From NCBI GenBank assembly GCA_013298745.1, contig JAAFIT010000035.1:1-11422 (forward strand): a stretch of DNA of 11,422 nt, in the 5' to 3' direction. Below are positions 1-7,600 of the stretch, piece after piece. Every line of letters starts with the position of its first letter. The stretch's first letter is position 1. Under the pieces are notes generated by a model, which worked only from the letters and a program-made list of their open reading frames with translations, was not told where the DNA came from and searched no databases. Made by a program: the position numbers and the translations under genes. This stretch comes from Sphingomonadales bacterium. Its GTDB lineage: Bacteria > Pseudomonadota > Alphaproteobacteria > Sphingomonadales > Sphingomonadaceae.

Positions 1-1214
1 TCGGGGTTGCGGCGGCCAAGACGGATCGGGCGCTTTTCGGCGGTCTTGCCGTCTTTCGAGACGACAAAGGCGAAGGCGCCACCCGAATCCTGGTAGAAGG
101 CGCCATTGGCGACGGTGACGGCGGGTACCGGGTCGCTCAACGTCAGCTTGGGGCTGAGCGTCTGGCCGCGCTGCAAGGTGGTTGGCTCCGCGCCGTCAAA
201 GGTGAGGTCGGCGGTAAAGGTGCCGCCTTTCACCTGCGGATAAATTTTGGTGACCGTAAGCGGCCAGGCCTTGCCGGCCCATTCGACATTGGCCTTTTGC
301 CCGGTGCGGACGCGGCCCAAATAGAATTCGTCGATATCGGCGACCAGCTTGTTGCGGCCGGCGCTGTCGATCTGGCCGATGCGCTCACCGCGGTTGAGGC
401 TCTGGCCGACCTGCGGCGCAAAGCCCGACAATTGCCCGGCGACCGGGGCGCGGATGGTAAGCGCTTCGAGGCTGGCGCGGGCGAGGCGGAGATTGGCGGT
501 GAGGCCTGTGGCGGCGCTGCGCAACTGCGCGAGCTGGCTCGCTTGCAAGCGCTCCTCGGTGGCGAGTGTTTCGGCGGTAATGGTGCGGCGCTCGGCAAGA
601 TAACGCGCTTCGTCCTGCGAATCCTTCAGGGCCTTGCCCGAGACCCAGCCATTGGCTGCAAGCGCCCGGTCGCGCTCCAGCTGGCGGTCGGCCTTGCGCA
701 TCTGCCAATCGACTTCGCCGAGATTGCGGCGGTTTTCGAGGCGGCTGCGCTGGAGTTCAAGTTCCTGGCTGCGCAAATTGTTGAGCTGCTGGCTGACATC
801 GGCTTCGCGAGCGATGACATCGAGTTGCAGCGTCGCATTGGACAGCACGGCAAGCGGCTGGCCGGGCGTGACGGCGGTGCCATCCTCCACCAGCACGCGC
901 TCGATACGGCCACCTTCAACAGCGTCGAGAAACACCGTGACCGAGGGCGTGACGCGGGCGCGCAACGACACGAAATCATCAAAGGTGCCGCGGCTGACGG
1001 TGGCGATCGACAGATTGGCGGTTTCGACCGTCTGGGATCCCGCACTGGTCGCCACCACCCAGGCCGCCACGCCGCCGGTGATGACGATAGCCAGGGCACC
1101 GATGATCATTCGGGTGCGCAGCGGCATCCGCCGGGTTTCAACCGCCTTGTCCATGCCGACGCCGCTGGGGCTGGCCGGCTTGGCTTCGCCGGATTTGAGG
1201 GTGACGACGGTCAT
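1..1214 (-). CDS. HlyD/MacA-like periplasmic adaptor (membrane-fusion) protein, 3' end cut by window edge
   Basis: Periplasmic adaptor that would link an inner-membrane exporter to an outer-membrane channel. About 404 residues are visible and the frame is still open at position 1, so the C-terminus lies outside. The start at 1214 gives a short cytoplasmic N-terminus, one membrane anchor (about residues 35-55, IIGALAIVITGGVAAWVV), a first lipoyl-like half (about 94-126, with GGRIERVLVEDGTAVTPGQP), a long charged Q/R/L-rich helical hairpin (about 135-250), the second lipoyl half (about 252-285, LTIRAPVAGQLSGF), then a beta-barrel region and the start of a membrane-proximal domain. This order is the HlyD/MacA architecture. 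The start lacks a strong ribosome-binding site, and Met21 or Met30 are alternatives. It follows urcA on the same strand and probably shares its sigma-54 promoter. The exporter partner, perhaps a MacB/FtsX-type ABC transporter, would be beyond the left edge; that is inference. Confidence 0.9.
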   Translation of the reverse strand, partial: MTVVTLKSGEAKPASPSGVGMDKAVETRRMPLRTRMIIGALAIVITGGVAAWVVATSAGSQTVETANLSIATVSRGTFDDFVSLRARVTPSVTVFLDAVEGGRIERVLVEDGTAVTPGQPLAVLSNATLQLDVIAREADVSQQLNNLRSQELELQRSRLENRRNLGEVDWQMRKADRQLERDRALAANGWVSGKALKDSQDEARYLAERRTITAETLATEERLQASQLAQLRSAATGLTANLRLARASLEALTIRAPVAGQLSGFAPQVGQSLNRGERIGQIDSAGRNKLVADIDEFYLGRVRTGQKANVEWAGKAWPLTVTKIYPQVKGGTFTADLTFDGAEPTTLQRGQTLSPKLTLSDPVPAVTVANGAFYQDSGGAFAFVVSKDGKTAEKRPIRLGRRNP

Positions 1215-1240
1215 TGCAGGCTTTCGTGAAAAGAAGGGCC

Positions 1241-1274
1241 GGTGGGCGCGGTGGAGGGGGACACGGCGCCCACC
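1241..1274 (-). terminator. Hairpin between urcA and the adaptor gene, possible partial terminator
   Basis: The arms GGTGGGCGC and GCGCCCACC (1241-1249 and 1266-1274) form a perfect 9-bp GC-rich stem with a 16-nt loop. On the minus strand the stem is followed after five bases by the T-rich stretch TTCTTTT, about 20 nt before the adaptor start codon. It could end part of the urcA transcript or act as an mRNA-stabilising or processing structure. The T-tract is interrupted and offset, so full termination is unlikely. Confidence 0.5.
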
Positions 1275-1286
1275 AGCAGGCCGACA

Positions 1287-1667
1287 CTAGCGCTGCGCCG
1301 TGGCAGCGGCGGGGGCGGCGTCGGCGACCGCGGTGCGGGCATCGCGCGCAGCGGCGGCAGAGCTGTCGAGGTTTGGCATTGCCCGGGCAACAGTCGCCTT
1401 GATGCAGTCACGTCGGGCCATGGCGTTGGCGGCGGTGCGGTCGTCACCGGTTGAACAGACACTGCGTGCAGCACGACCGATCTGTGCTTCGATCCGGGCG
1501 TAACCGGCCGGGCTGGCAAGATCGATGCCGCTGACATCGATAGCGACACCGCGCTGCCCTTCGGCGGCAGCGGCTGGGGCGGCGCTGCCAGCGATGGTGA
1601 GCAGGGTTGCTGCGGTTGCGACAGTGATGGCGAGGGTGGAACGGAACAGGCTGAAGCGAGTGGTCAT
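1287..1667 (-). CDS. UrcA family exported protein
   Basis: Small protein of 126 residues. It begins with a clear Sec signal peptide: positively charged MTTRFSLFRS, a hydrophobic Ala/Val/Leu/Thr core, and an AAAA-E cleavage region near residue 35. The mature part carries the UrcA-like pattern VxIDVSGIDLASPAGYARIEAQIGRAA, with two cysteines (residues 71 and 88) that could form a disulfide after export, and ends in an Ala-rich, probably disordered tail. The molecular role of UrcA proteins is unknown; they are found mainly in Sphingomonadales and related Alphaproteobacteria. The start at 1667 is supported by AAGGA eight bases upstream. The frame stays open to 1940, but that extension would cross the sigma-54 promoter and lacks signal-peptide logic. 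It is the first gene of a minus-strand unit with the adaptor, directly downstream of a -24/-12 promoter. Confidence 0.85.
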   Translation of the reverse strand: MTTRFSLFRSTLAITVATAATLLTIAGSAAPAAAAEGQRGVAIDVSGIDLASPAGYARIEAQIGRAARSVCSTGDDRTAANAMARRDCIKATVARAMPNLDSSAAAARDARTAVADAAPAAATAQR

Positions 1668-1715
1668 GGGAAGGGTCCTTTCGTTCGTGACCGGGGGAAG
1701 CCACGTCTCATGCCA

Positions 1716-1731
1716 TGCAGGAAGTGTGCCA
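1716..1731 (-). promoter_or_regulatory. Sigma-54 (-24/-12) promoter for urcA and probably the adaptor operon
   Basis: The minus strand reads TGGCACACTTCCTGCA. This matches the RpoN consensus TGGCACGRNNNTTGCW with the invariant GG and GC in exactly the required spacing; the mismatches are at the G, the R and the first T of TTGC. The predicted transcription start is about 1705, giving a 5' leader of about 38 nt with a good ribosome-binding site before urcA. An NtrC-type activator is encoded divergently next door. Confidence 0.78.
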
Positions 1732-1795
1732 AGTGGATAAGTAATTGATTTTGCTTGATTCAATTGCGGAACATGAAAAAAATACATCGTGCGGC

Positions 1796-1811
1796 TGTTC
1801 GCTTTCGGACA
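1796..1811. promoter_or_regulatory. Upstream activator palindrome 1 (TGTTCG-N4-CGGACA)
   Basis: TGTTCGCTTTCGGACA is an imperfect inverted repeat (TGTTCG against CGGACA, one mismatch) with a 4-nt centre. Its centre is about 98 bp upstream of the predicted sigma-54 start, a normal distance for an enhancer site. It is the same motif as palindrome 2, 21 bp away. The likely ligand is the Fis-type HTH of the adjacent response regulator. It also lies 50 bp before that regulator's start codon, so autoregulation is possible. Confidence 0.65.
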
Positions 1812-1816
1812 GATGC

Positions 1817-1832
1817 TGTACGAATCCGGACA
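1817..1832. promoter_or_regulatory. Upstream activator palindrome 2 (TGTACG-N4-CGGACA)
   Basis: TGTACGAATCCGGACA has the same half-sites as palindrome 1 and an unrelated 4-nt centre, so only the recognition bases are conserved. The 21-bp centre-to-centre distance is two helical turns and places both sites on one DNA face, as expected for co-operative binding of an NtrC-family oligomer. It sits about 120 bp upstream of the sigma-54 start and 29 bp before the regulator ATG. Confidence 0.65.
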
Positions 1833-1861
1833 CTGGGATGTGACCTCTGGATGGAGCCTTG

Positions 1862-3247
1862 ATGCCCGCACGCGGCACTGCGCTGATTGTCGATGACGAT
1901 GCCGATGTGGCGCTGTCGGCGCGGCTGTTGCTGCGGCCACTGTTCGCCGAGGTGATCGTCGCGCATGATCCGGCAGCGCTACCGGCGCTGCTCAAGGCGC
2001 ACGATCCCGATGTCATCCTGCTCGACATGAATTTCGCGCGCGGTCAATCGAGCGGTGCCGAAGGCTTCAAGGCGCTGGAACTCATCCGCCGTCATGATCC
2101 GCAGGCGGTGGTGGTGATCATCACCGCCTATGGCGGGGTGAATATCGCCGTCGAAGCGATGAAGCGCGGCGCCACCGATTTCGTCACCAAGCCGTGGGAC
2201 AATGACCGGCTGGTGGCAACCGTCACGACAGCGGCGGCCTTGCGGGCAAGCCGCCGCGACGCACACGTCGCCGAAGCGCGCCTCGCCGAAATGGTGACGA
2301 CGGCACGGCCGGAAAGCCCGCTGCTGGGTCGCTCGGCCGCGATGCGCGGCGTTCTGGCGCTGATCGATCGGGTCGCGCCGACCGATGCCAATGTGCTGGT
2401 GCTCGGCGAGAATGGCACCGGCAAGGAACTCATCGCCCGCGAACTCCACGCTCGCTCGAAACGCGCCGCCAAGCCCTTCCTGTCGGTTGATCTGGGGGCG
2501 GTCGCCGAAAGCCTGTTCGATTCCGAGCTGTTCGGCCATGTGAAGGGCGCCTTCACCGATGCGCGTGCCGATCGCATCGGGCGGTTCCAGGCGGCCGATG
2601 GCGGCACATTGTTTCTCGATGAAATCGGCAATCTGCCGCTCAACCTGCAACCCAAATTGTTGACGGCACTCGAACAGCGGCGGGTGACGCCGGTCGGCAG
2701 CAATCGCGATGTCGGCTTCGACGTGCGGGTGATTGCCGCCACCAACATGGCGCCGGCCGATCTGGCCGATGAGCGCCGCTTCCGGCCCGACTTGCTGTTC
2801 CGATTGAACACCGTCGAGATCGTGCTGCCGCCACTGCGCGACCGGCCCGAGGATGTGCCGCTGCTTCTCGATCACTATCTCGGGCTCTATGCTCGCAAAT
2901 ATGGCAAGCCACTCCCGGTGCTGCCCGTAGCGTTGGCGGCCCGGCTGGCCGCTTATGATTGGCCGGGCAATGTCCGGGCGCTGCGCCACGCGGCCGAACG
3001 CGCCATCATCCTCGCTGCCGGTGACAGTTTCACCGATGACGATTTTCCGTTGCCGAAGCGCACGACGGCGATTGCAGCGGCACCGGTCGTCAGCGACGCC
3101 GAAATCGACATGAACCTCGAGCGCAGCGAGCGCCGCATCATCGAGCGAGCATTGCAGAAACACGCCTGGAACATCTCGACTGCCGCGGCTGCACTCGGGC
3201 TGACCCGTGCTTCGCTTTACCGCCGCATGGAAAAGCACGGGCTATGA
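1862..3247 (+). CDS. Sigma-54-dependent response regulator (NtrC family)
   Basis: Transcriptional activator of 461 residues in three domains. The receiver (about 5-122) has the acidic pocket DDD at 11-13, phospho-acceptor Asp55, Thr88 and Lys110. The AAA+ domain (about 153-385) has Walker A GENGTGKE at 182-189, ELFGHVKGAFTDA at 222-234 as the sigma-54 contact loop, Walker B GGTLFLDEIG at 247-256 and arginine-finger region FRPDLLFRL. The C-terminal Fis-type HTH (about 415-460) includes NISTAAAALGLTRASLYRRM. The contact loop reads GAFTDA where the classic form is GAFTGA. ATG at 1862 is preferred because GGAG lies five bases upstream; the TTG one codon earlier is too close to it. The stop overlaps the kinase start by ATGA, so the two are translationally coupled. 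It probably drives the divergent urcA/adaptor promoter; that is inference from site layout. Confidence 0.95.
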   Translation: MPARGTALIVDDDADVALSARLLLRPLFAEVIVAHDPAALPALLKAHDPDVILLDMNFARGQSSGAEGFKALELIRRHDPQAVVVIITAYGGVNIAVEAMKRGATDFVTKPWDNDRLVATVTTAAALRASRRDAHVAEARLAEMVTTARPESPLLGRSAAMRGVLALIDRVAPTDANVLVLGENGTGKELIARELHARSKRAAKPFLSVDLGAVAESLFDSELFGHVKGAFTDARADRIGRFQAADGGTLFLDEIGNLPLNLQPKLLTALEQRRVTPVGSNRDVGFDVRVIAATNMAPADLADERRFRPDLLFRLNTVEIVLPPLRDRPEDVPLLLDHYLGLYARKYGKPLPVLPVALAARLAAYDWPGNVRALRHAAERAIILAAGDSFTDDDFPLPKRTTAIAAAPVVSDAEIDMNLERSERRIIERALQKHAWNISTAAAALGLTRASLYRRMEKHGL

Positions 3248-4575
3248 GCGACATGCCGCTCGGCACCCGCTTCGAAGTCGGGCTTGTGGCGCGCATTGCC
3301 GTGCTGCTGGGGGCCGGCGCGGCGCTGGCCTGGGCGGTCACCCGGCCGGGGCTGTACGCGACAACATTGCTCGCCGGCATCCTGACGGGTGCCGCGCTGG
3401 CGGAACTCTGGCTGTTCATCCGCCGCACCAACTTTGCCGTGGCGCGCTTTGTCGAAGCCTTGACCCATGATGATTTCACCCAGGGGTTCAGCGGCACTGG
3501 CGGCGGCTTCGGCGCGCTCGCCGACAGCCTCAATGGTGCCATCGCCCGGCTGCGCAACGAGCGTGCGGCAATCCAGGACGACAATCGCTATCTGGCGGCG
3601 CTGGTTGATGATGTGCCCAGCCCGTTGGTCAGTATTGATGCCGAGGGCCGGGTGGCGTTGCTCAACAAGGCGGCGCGGCGGCTGCTGGTGGCAACCATCG
3701 CGCGCACCGATGATCTGGCGCTGCACGGCGAAGCGTTTCGCGGCGATGTGATGAGCCTCAAGCCCGGCGAGCGGCAGGCGACGCAGCTGATCGTCGGCGG
3801 CGTGCCGACGGCGGCGCTGCTGTCGATGGCCGAAGTGCGTCAGGCGCGCGGGCCGATGCGGATCCTCGCCATCCAGCCGATCCAGGCCGAGCTTGATCGA
3901 GCCGAACTGGCGGCGCAGACCGATCTGGTGCGCGTGCTGACGCACGAGATCATGAATTCGATGACGCCGGTGACTTCGCTGTCGGCCACCGCGGCGCAAC
4001 TGATCGCCGCCGCCGATACTGGCCATGATCCGGCGATTGCCGATGCGCGCGCCGCGATCGAGACCGTGGCACGGCGCGCCGAAGGGGTGATGCACTTCGT
4101 CCGGACCTATCGCCAGTTGACCCGGCCACCCGAATTGCACCGCCGGATGGTCGATGTTGCGGCGCTTTTTGCCGAATTGAAGCGCCTTTTCGAAAGTGAT
4201 TGGCCGAATTTGCCCTTGGCGGTGGCGATCGCGCCGCCGGGGCTGGCGATCGATGCCGATCCGGATTTGCTCGCGCAATTGCTGATCAACCTGCTGCGCA
4301 ACGCGGCGGCGGCCGTCGACGGGGTTGAGTCGCCGGTGGTGCGGCTGGAGGCGACAGCACAGAAGGCCGGGCGTGTGGCCATCGATGTCAGCGACAATGG
4401 CGTCGGCGTGCCCGAAGCGCAGCGGCAGGATATCTTTCTGCCGTTTTTCACCACCAAGGCCGACGGTACGGGCGTGGGTTTGAGTCTCGCCCGCCAGATT
4501 GCCTTGGCGCATGGTGGGGCGCTGACATGCGAAGCTGTGGTTCCGGCAGGAACGCGGTTCCGGCTGTTGCTCTGA
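3244..4575 (+). CDS. Membrane sensor histidine kinase, cognate partner of the NtrC-type regulator
   Basis: Protein of 443 residues. Two hydrophobic segments (about 16-33 and 37-59) are separated by only a few residues (RPG), so it has essentially no periplasmic sensing domain. A HAMP-like or linker region is followed by a PAS-like segment (about 112-212, with LVDDVPSPLVSIDAEGRV). The dimerisation/phospho-acceptor box is LTHEIMNSMTPV with His234. The ATPase domain has N-box NLLRNAA (349-355), G1 DNGVGVP (384-390), F-box FFTTK (401-405) and G2 GTGVGL (408-413). All catalytic elements are intact. The HExxN form of the H-box is common among NtrB/NtrY-like kinases. It follows the regulator with a 4-bp overlap, making it the expected phosphodonor for Asp55. 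The signal may be sensed within the membrane or by the PAS region; this cannot be decided here. Confidence 0.93.
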   Translation: MSDMPLGTRFEVGLVARIAVLLGAGAALAWAVTRPGLYATTLLAGILTGAALAELWLFIRRTNFAVARFVEALTHDDFTQGFSGTGGGFGALADSLNGAIARLRNERAAIQDDNRYLAALVDDVPSPLVSIDAEGRVALLNKAARRLLVATIARTDDLALHGEAFRGDVMSLKPGERQATQLIVGGVPTAALLSMAEVRQARGPMRILAIQPIQAELDRAELAAQTDLVRVLTHEIMNSMTPVTSLSATAAQLIAAADTGHDPAIADARAAIETVARRAEGVMHFVRTYRQLTRPPELHRRMVDVAALFAELKRLFESDWPNLPLAVAIAPPGLAIDADPDLLAQLLINLLRNAAAAVDGVESPVVRLEATAQKAGRVAIDVSDNGVGVPEAQRQDIFLPFFTTKADGTGVGLSLARQIALAHGGALTCEAVVPAGTRFRLLL

Positions 4576-4626
4576 CGCCGCGCGAAAGTTCGGCCACAGG
4601 CGCACGGACAGGCTTGCCATAAATGA

Positions 4627-4643
4627 CTGTCATGTCATGACAG
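4627..4643. repeat. Perfect 17-bp palindrome upstream of the nuclease gene
   Basis: CTGTCATGTCATGACAG has two perfect 8-bp arms around a single central base. It overlaps the proposed Pho box, and part of the symmetry arises from repeated TGTCA units. It could be an independent operator for a dimeric regulator or simply a by-product of the Pho half-sites. Confidence 0.6.
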
Positions 4644-4649
4644 TGTCAC
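4632..4649 (+). promoter_or_regulatory. Probable Pho box (PhoB-binding site) for the extracellular nuclease
   Basis: ATGTCAT-GACA-GTGTCAC consists of two 7-bp direct repeats 11 bp apart. It matches the known pattern CTGTCAT-N4-CTGTCAC/T at all but the first base of each repeat. A further CTGTCAT starts five bases earlier at 4627. The box ends 45 bp before the start codon, leaving room for a -10 element around 4657-4664 (ATCTATCC, weak), which is where PhoB-dependent promoters place it. A phosphate-scavenging nuclease is a fitting target. Confidence 0.62.
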
Positions 4650-4694
4650 GGCACGCATCTATCCGATGCCTGCACTACGGAGACCTTTTGCCAC

Positions 4695-7600
4695 ATGACG
4701 ACGACGCGCTTCGCCCTTTCGACCGGCAATTTCTCTCAGGATTGGTCCAACGCCGGGTTGATCTCCGGCGACGACGATTGGTCGGGCGTGCCGAGCATTA
4801 TGGGCTATCGCGGTGACGATCTTGTGTCGGCGACCGGTGTTGACCCGCAGACCATTACCAGTGGCGCGGCGTCGCCGGGCCCGGTTGATGTCAATGCCAA
4901 CCAGAACAACCCCAACACCTTAGCCATTGGCGGTGTCGCCGAATTCGCGATCACCAACCCGACCATCGCGCTGAATGGGTCCGGCACCGCCGATGCGCCA
5001 AACATCGTCATCTATCTTGATGCGACCGGCCGCGAAAACATCCGTTTCCAGGCGAACATCCGCGATCTTGATGGCAGCGCCGACAATGCCATCCAGCAGG
5101 TTGCCGTGCAGTATCGTGTCGGCGGCGGCAATTGGGTCAATGCGGCCTATACTGCCGATGCCACGACCGCCGGCACGGCGACACAGGTGACTGCCGTCGA
5201 TGTGACACTTGGCGCCGGCGCCAACAATGCTGCCGATCTGGAAATCCGCATCATCACCACCAATGCCGCAGGCAACGACGAATGGGTCGGCATCGACGAT
5301 ATCGTGGTGTCGTCGGTCGGCCAGGCTGCCGATACAACAGCGCCGGCACTTGCTGCCTTCAATCCAGCGGATCCCGATGATGGCGCCGTCGCGGTTCCCG
5401 CCGATGGCAATATCGTGTTGCGCTTCACCGAAACGATCGTTGCCGGCACCGGCAGCTTTACCCTCTCGAACGGCACCGATGTTCGCACCATCGCCATTAC
5501 CGACCCTCAGGTGACGATCAGCGGCAATACGCTGACGATCAACCCCGCCACCGACTTGGTCGGCGGCACCACCTATGCGCTGACCGCCGGCGCCGGCATC
5601 GTCGAGGACGCGGCAGGCAATGATTTTGCCGGCATCGCTGCCGGTGTGCTCGATTTCACCATCGCGGCGCCGCTGGTGCTGCGCACCATCGGTGAAATCC
5701 AGGGACTTGGCCACATCAGCGCTTACGCCGGCAGTATCGTCCTCACCAACGGTGTCGTCACTGCCATTGATACCAACGGCTTTTACATCCAGAGCGCCAG
5801 CGGCGCGTCGGATGGCGATTCGCGCACCTCCGATGGCATCTTTGTCTTCACCAGTTCCGCTCCTGCCAGCGTGGCAATCGGCGATCTGGTGCAGGTGTCG
5901 GGCACCGTGACCGAATTCCGCCCGGCCAATGATAGCCGCAACCTGACGATCACCCAGATCATCTCGCCAAGCATCAGCAAGCTGGGCACCGCAGCCTTCG
6001 ACACCATCATCATCGGCAATGGCGCCTTGCTGCCGCCGACGTCAGTGATCGATGACGACAGCTTCACCAGCTATGATCCGGCCAGCGACGGCATCGATTT
6101 CTGGGAATCGCTGGAAGGCATGCAGATCACCATCGATACGCCGATCGCGGTGTCGAATACCAACGGCTTTGGCGAAACCTATGTGGTCGCCAGCGGCGGC
6201 GCTGGGGCCACCGGCATGTCGGCGAGCGGTGGCATCACCATTTCGCAGGGCGATTCGAACCCCGAAAAGCTGCAACTCGACAACGACAATGGCCTGTTCG
6301 CCGGCTTCACCAACACCTTCAGTGTCGGTGATCGCCTGAGCAACGTCACCGGCATCATCAGCTATGCCTTCCAGAGCTATGAACTGCTCGTCACCCAGGC
6401 GGTGACCACCACCACCGACGTGACTGCTGTCAAGGAAGTCACCAGCCTTGTTGAAGCCGCCGACAAACTGTCGATCGGCAATTACAACCTCGAGAATCTT
6501 GATCCTACTGACAGCATCGCCAAATTCGCCTCGCTTGCGTCGGATATCGTCAACAACCTGAAATCGCCCGATATTCTTGGCGTCCAAGAAATTCAGGATG
6601 CCGATGGCGCCGGGAATGGGATCAATTATTCCGGTCAGGCAACCGCCGATAAGCTGATCGCTGCAATCGTTGCTGCCGGCGGCCCGACCTATGCCTATGT
6701 TGAAGTGGCACCCAGCGCCCCCAATACGACCGGTGGTGAGCCGAATGGCAATATTCGCAACGGCTTCTTCTATGATCCGGCGCGTGTGAGCTATGTCGCC
6801 GGCTCGGCACAGCTGATCCAGGACGTTGCCTTTACCGGGAGCCGTCGTCCGCTTGTCGCCCAGTTCGAGTTCAACGGTGAAAAAATCACCCTCATCAACA
6901 TGCATTCGACGTCGCGCGGTGGCTCGGATGCGCAATGGGGATCAACGCAGCCACCAGCCAATGCCAGCGATGCCGCGCGCACCGCACAGGCGTTGGCGGT
7001 CAAGGCCTATGTCGACTCGCTCCTCGCGGTTGATCCGGCGGCAAAGATTGTCGTTCAGGGCGATTTCAACGGTTTCACTTGGGAAAATGCCATTCAGGCG
7101 CTCGTCGCCGGCGGCACGCTGAGCGATCTGTCGACGTTGTTGCCGGAGGCTGAGCGCTATTCCTACCAGTTTGAAGGCAATAACCAGCAACTCGATCACA
7201 TGCTGACGACCAACAATTTGCGCGCGGTGGCGCAATTTGATGCTGTGCAACTCAACGCCGAGCTTCCCGCTGCGCAGCAGATCTCCACAGACCATGATGC
7301 GCTGCTGGCGATCTTCGAAATCCCGGTCAAGCTGTCCGGCACCGAAGGGCCTGATGTGATCAACGGCACAAATGCCAGCGAAGTCATCCACGGCCTCGGC
7401 GGCAATGACATGATTTTTGGCACTGGCGGCAACGACACGATCTATGGCGGCGAGGGCGCTGACGCCATCCAGGGCGGCGCAGGCAGCAACATCATCTTCG
7501 GCGGTGCTGGCAATGATGTCATCGGCGGTGAAGCCGTTGCCGGTGTCCACACTGTCGATGGCGGCGCAGGCTCCGATTACTTCATCGCGAATTCGGCCGG

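Noticed and set aside
297..1229. Plus-strand open frame of 310 codons opposite the adaptor gene
   Set aside because: The minus strand encodes a complete HlyD domain order here; the plus-strand product is Ala/Gly/Asp-rich without family similarity.
1741..1790. Sigma-70 promoter for the two-component pair in the AT-rich stretch
   Set aside because: Several TTGATT-like -35 candidates occur but none has a convincing -10 at 16-18 bp, so I could not choose one.
1287..1940. Longer 217-residue version of the UrcA protein
   Set aside because: The extra 91 residues would cover the sigma-54 promoter and enhancer sites and hide the signal peptide. The start at 1667 has a good ribosome-binding site.
1979..3238. 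Open frame of 419 codons on the minus strand opposite the response regulator
   Set aside because: It mirrors a gene with intact receiver, AAA+ and HTH motifs. Its product is rich in R, Q, H and G with no domain, as expected of antisense frames in GC-rich DNA.
3217..4620. Open frame of 467 codons on the minus strand opposite the histidine kinase
   Set aside because: Shadow of a kinase with all catalytic boxes. The product is low-complexity R/H/Q-rich and has no recognisable fold or convincing ribosome-binding site.
4655..4669. Small inverted repeat GCATC-N5-GATGC in the nuclease leader
   Set aside because: Only five base pairs, likely by chance; noted only because it overlaps the possible -10 region.
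4920..5714. Minus-strand open frames opposite the nuclease (also 6042-6935 and 6942-7550)
   Set aside because: Long antisense frames produced by GC-biased codons; the sense strand encodes a continuous multidomain protein.
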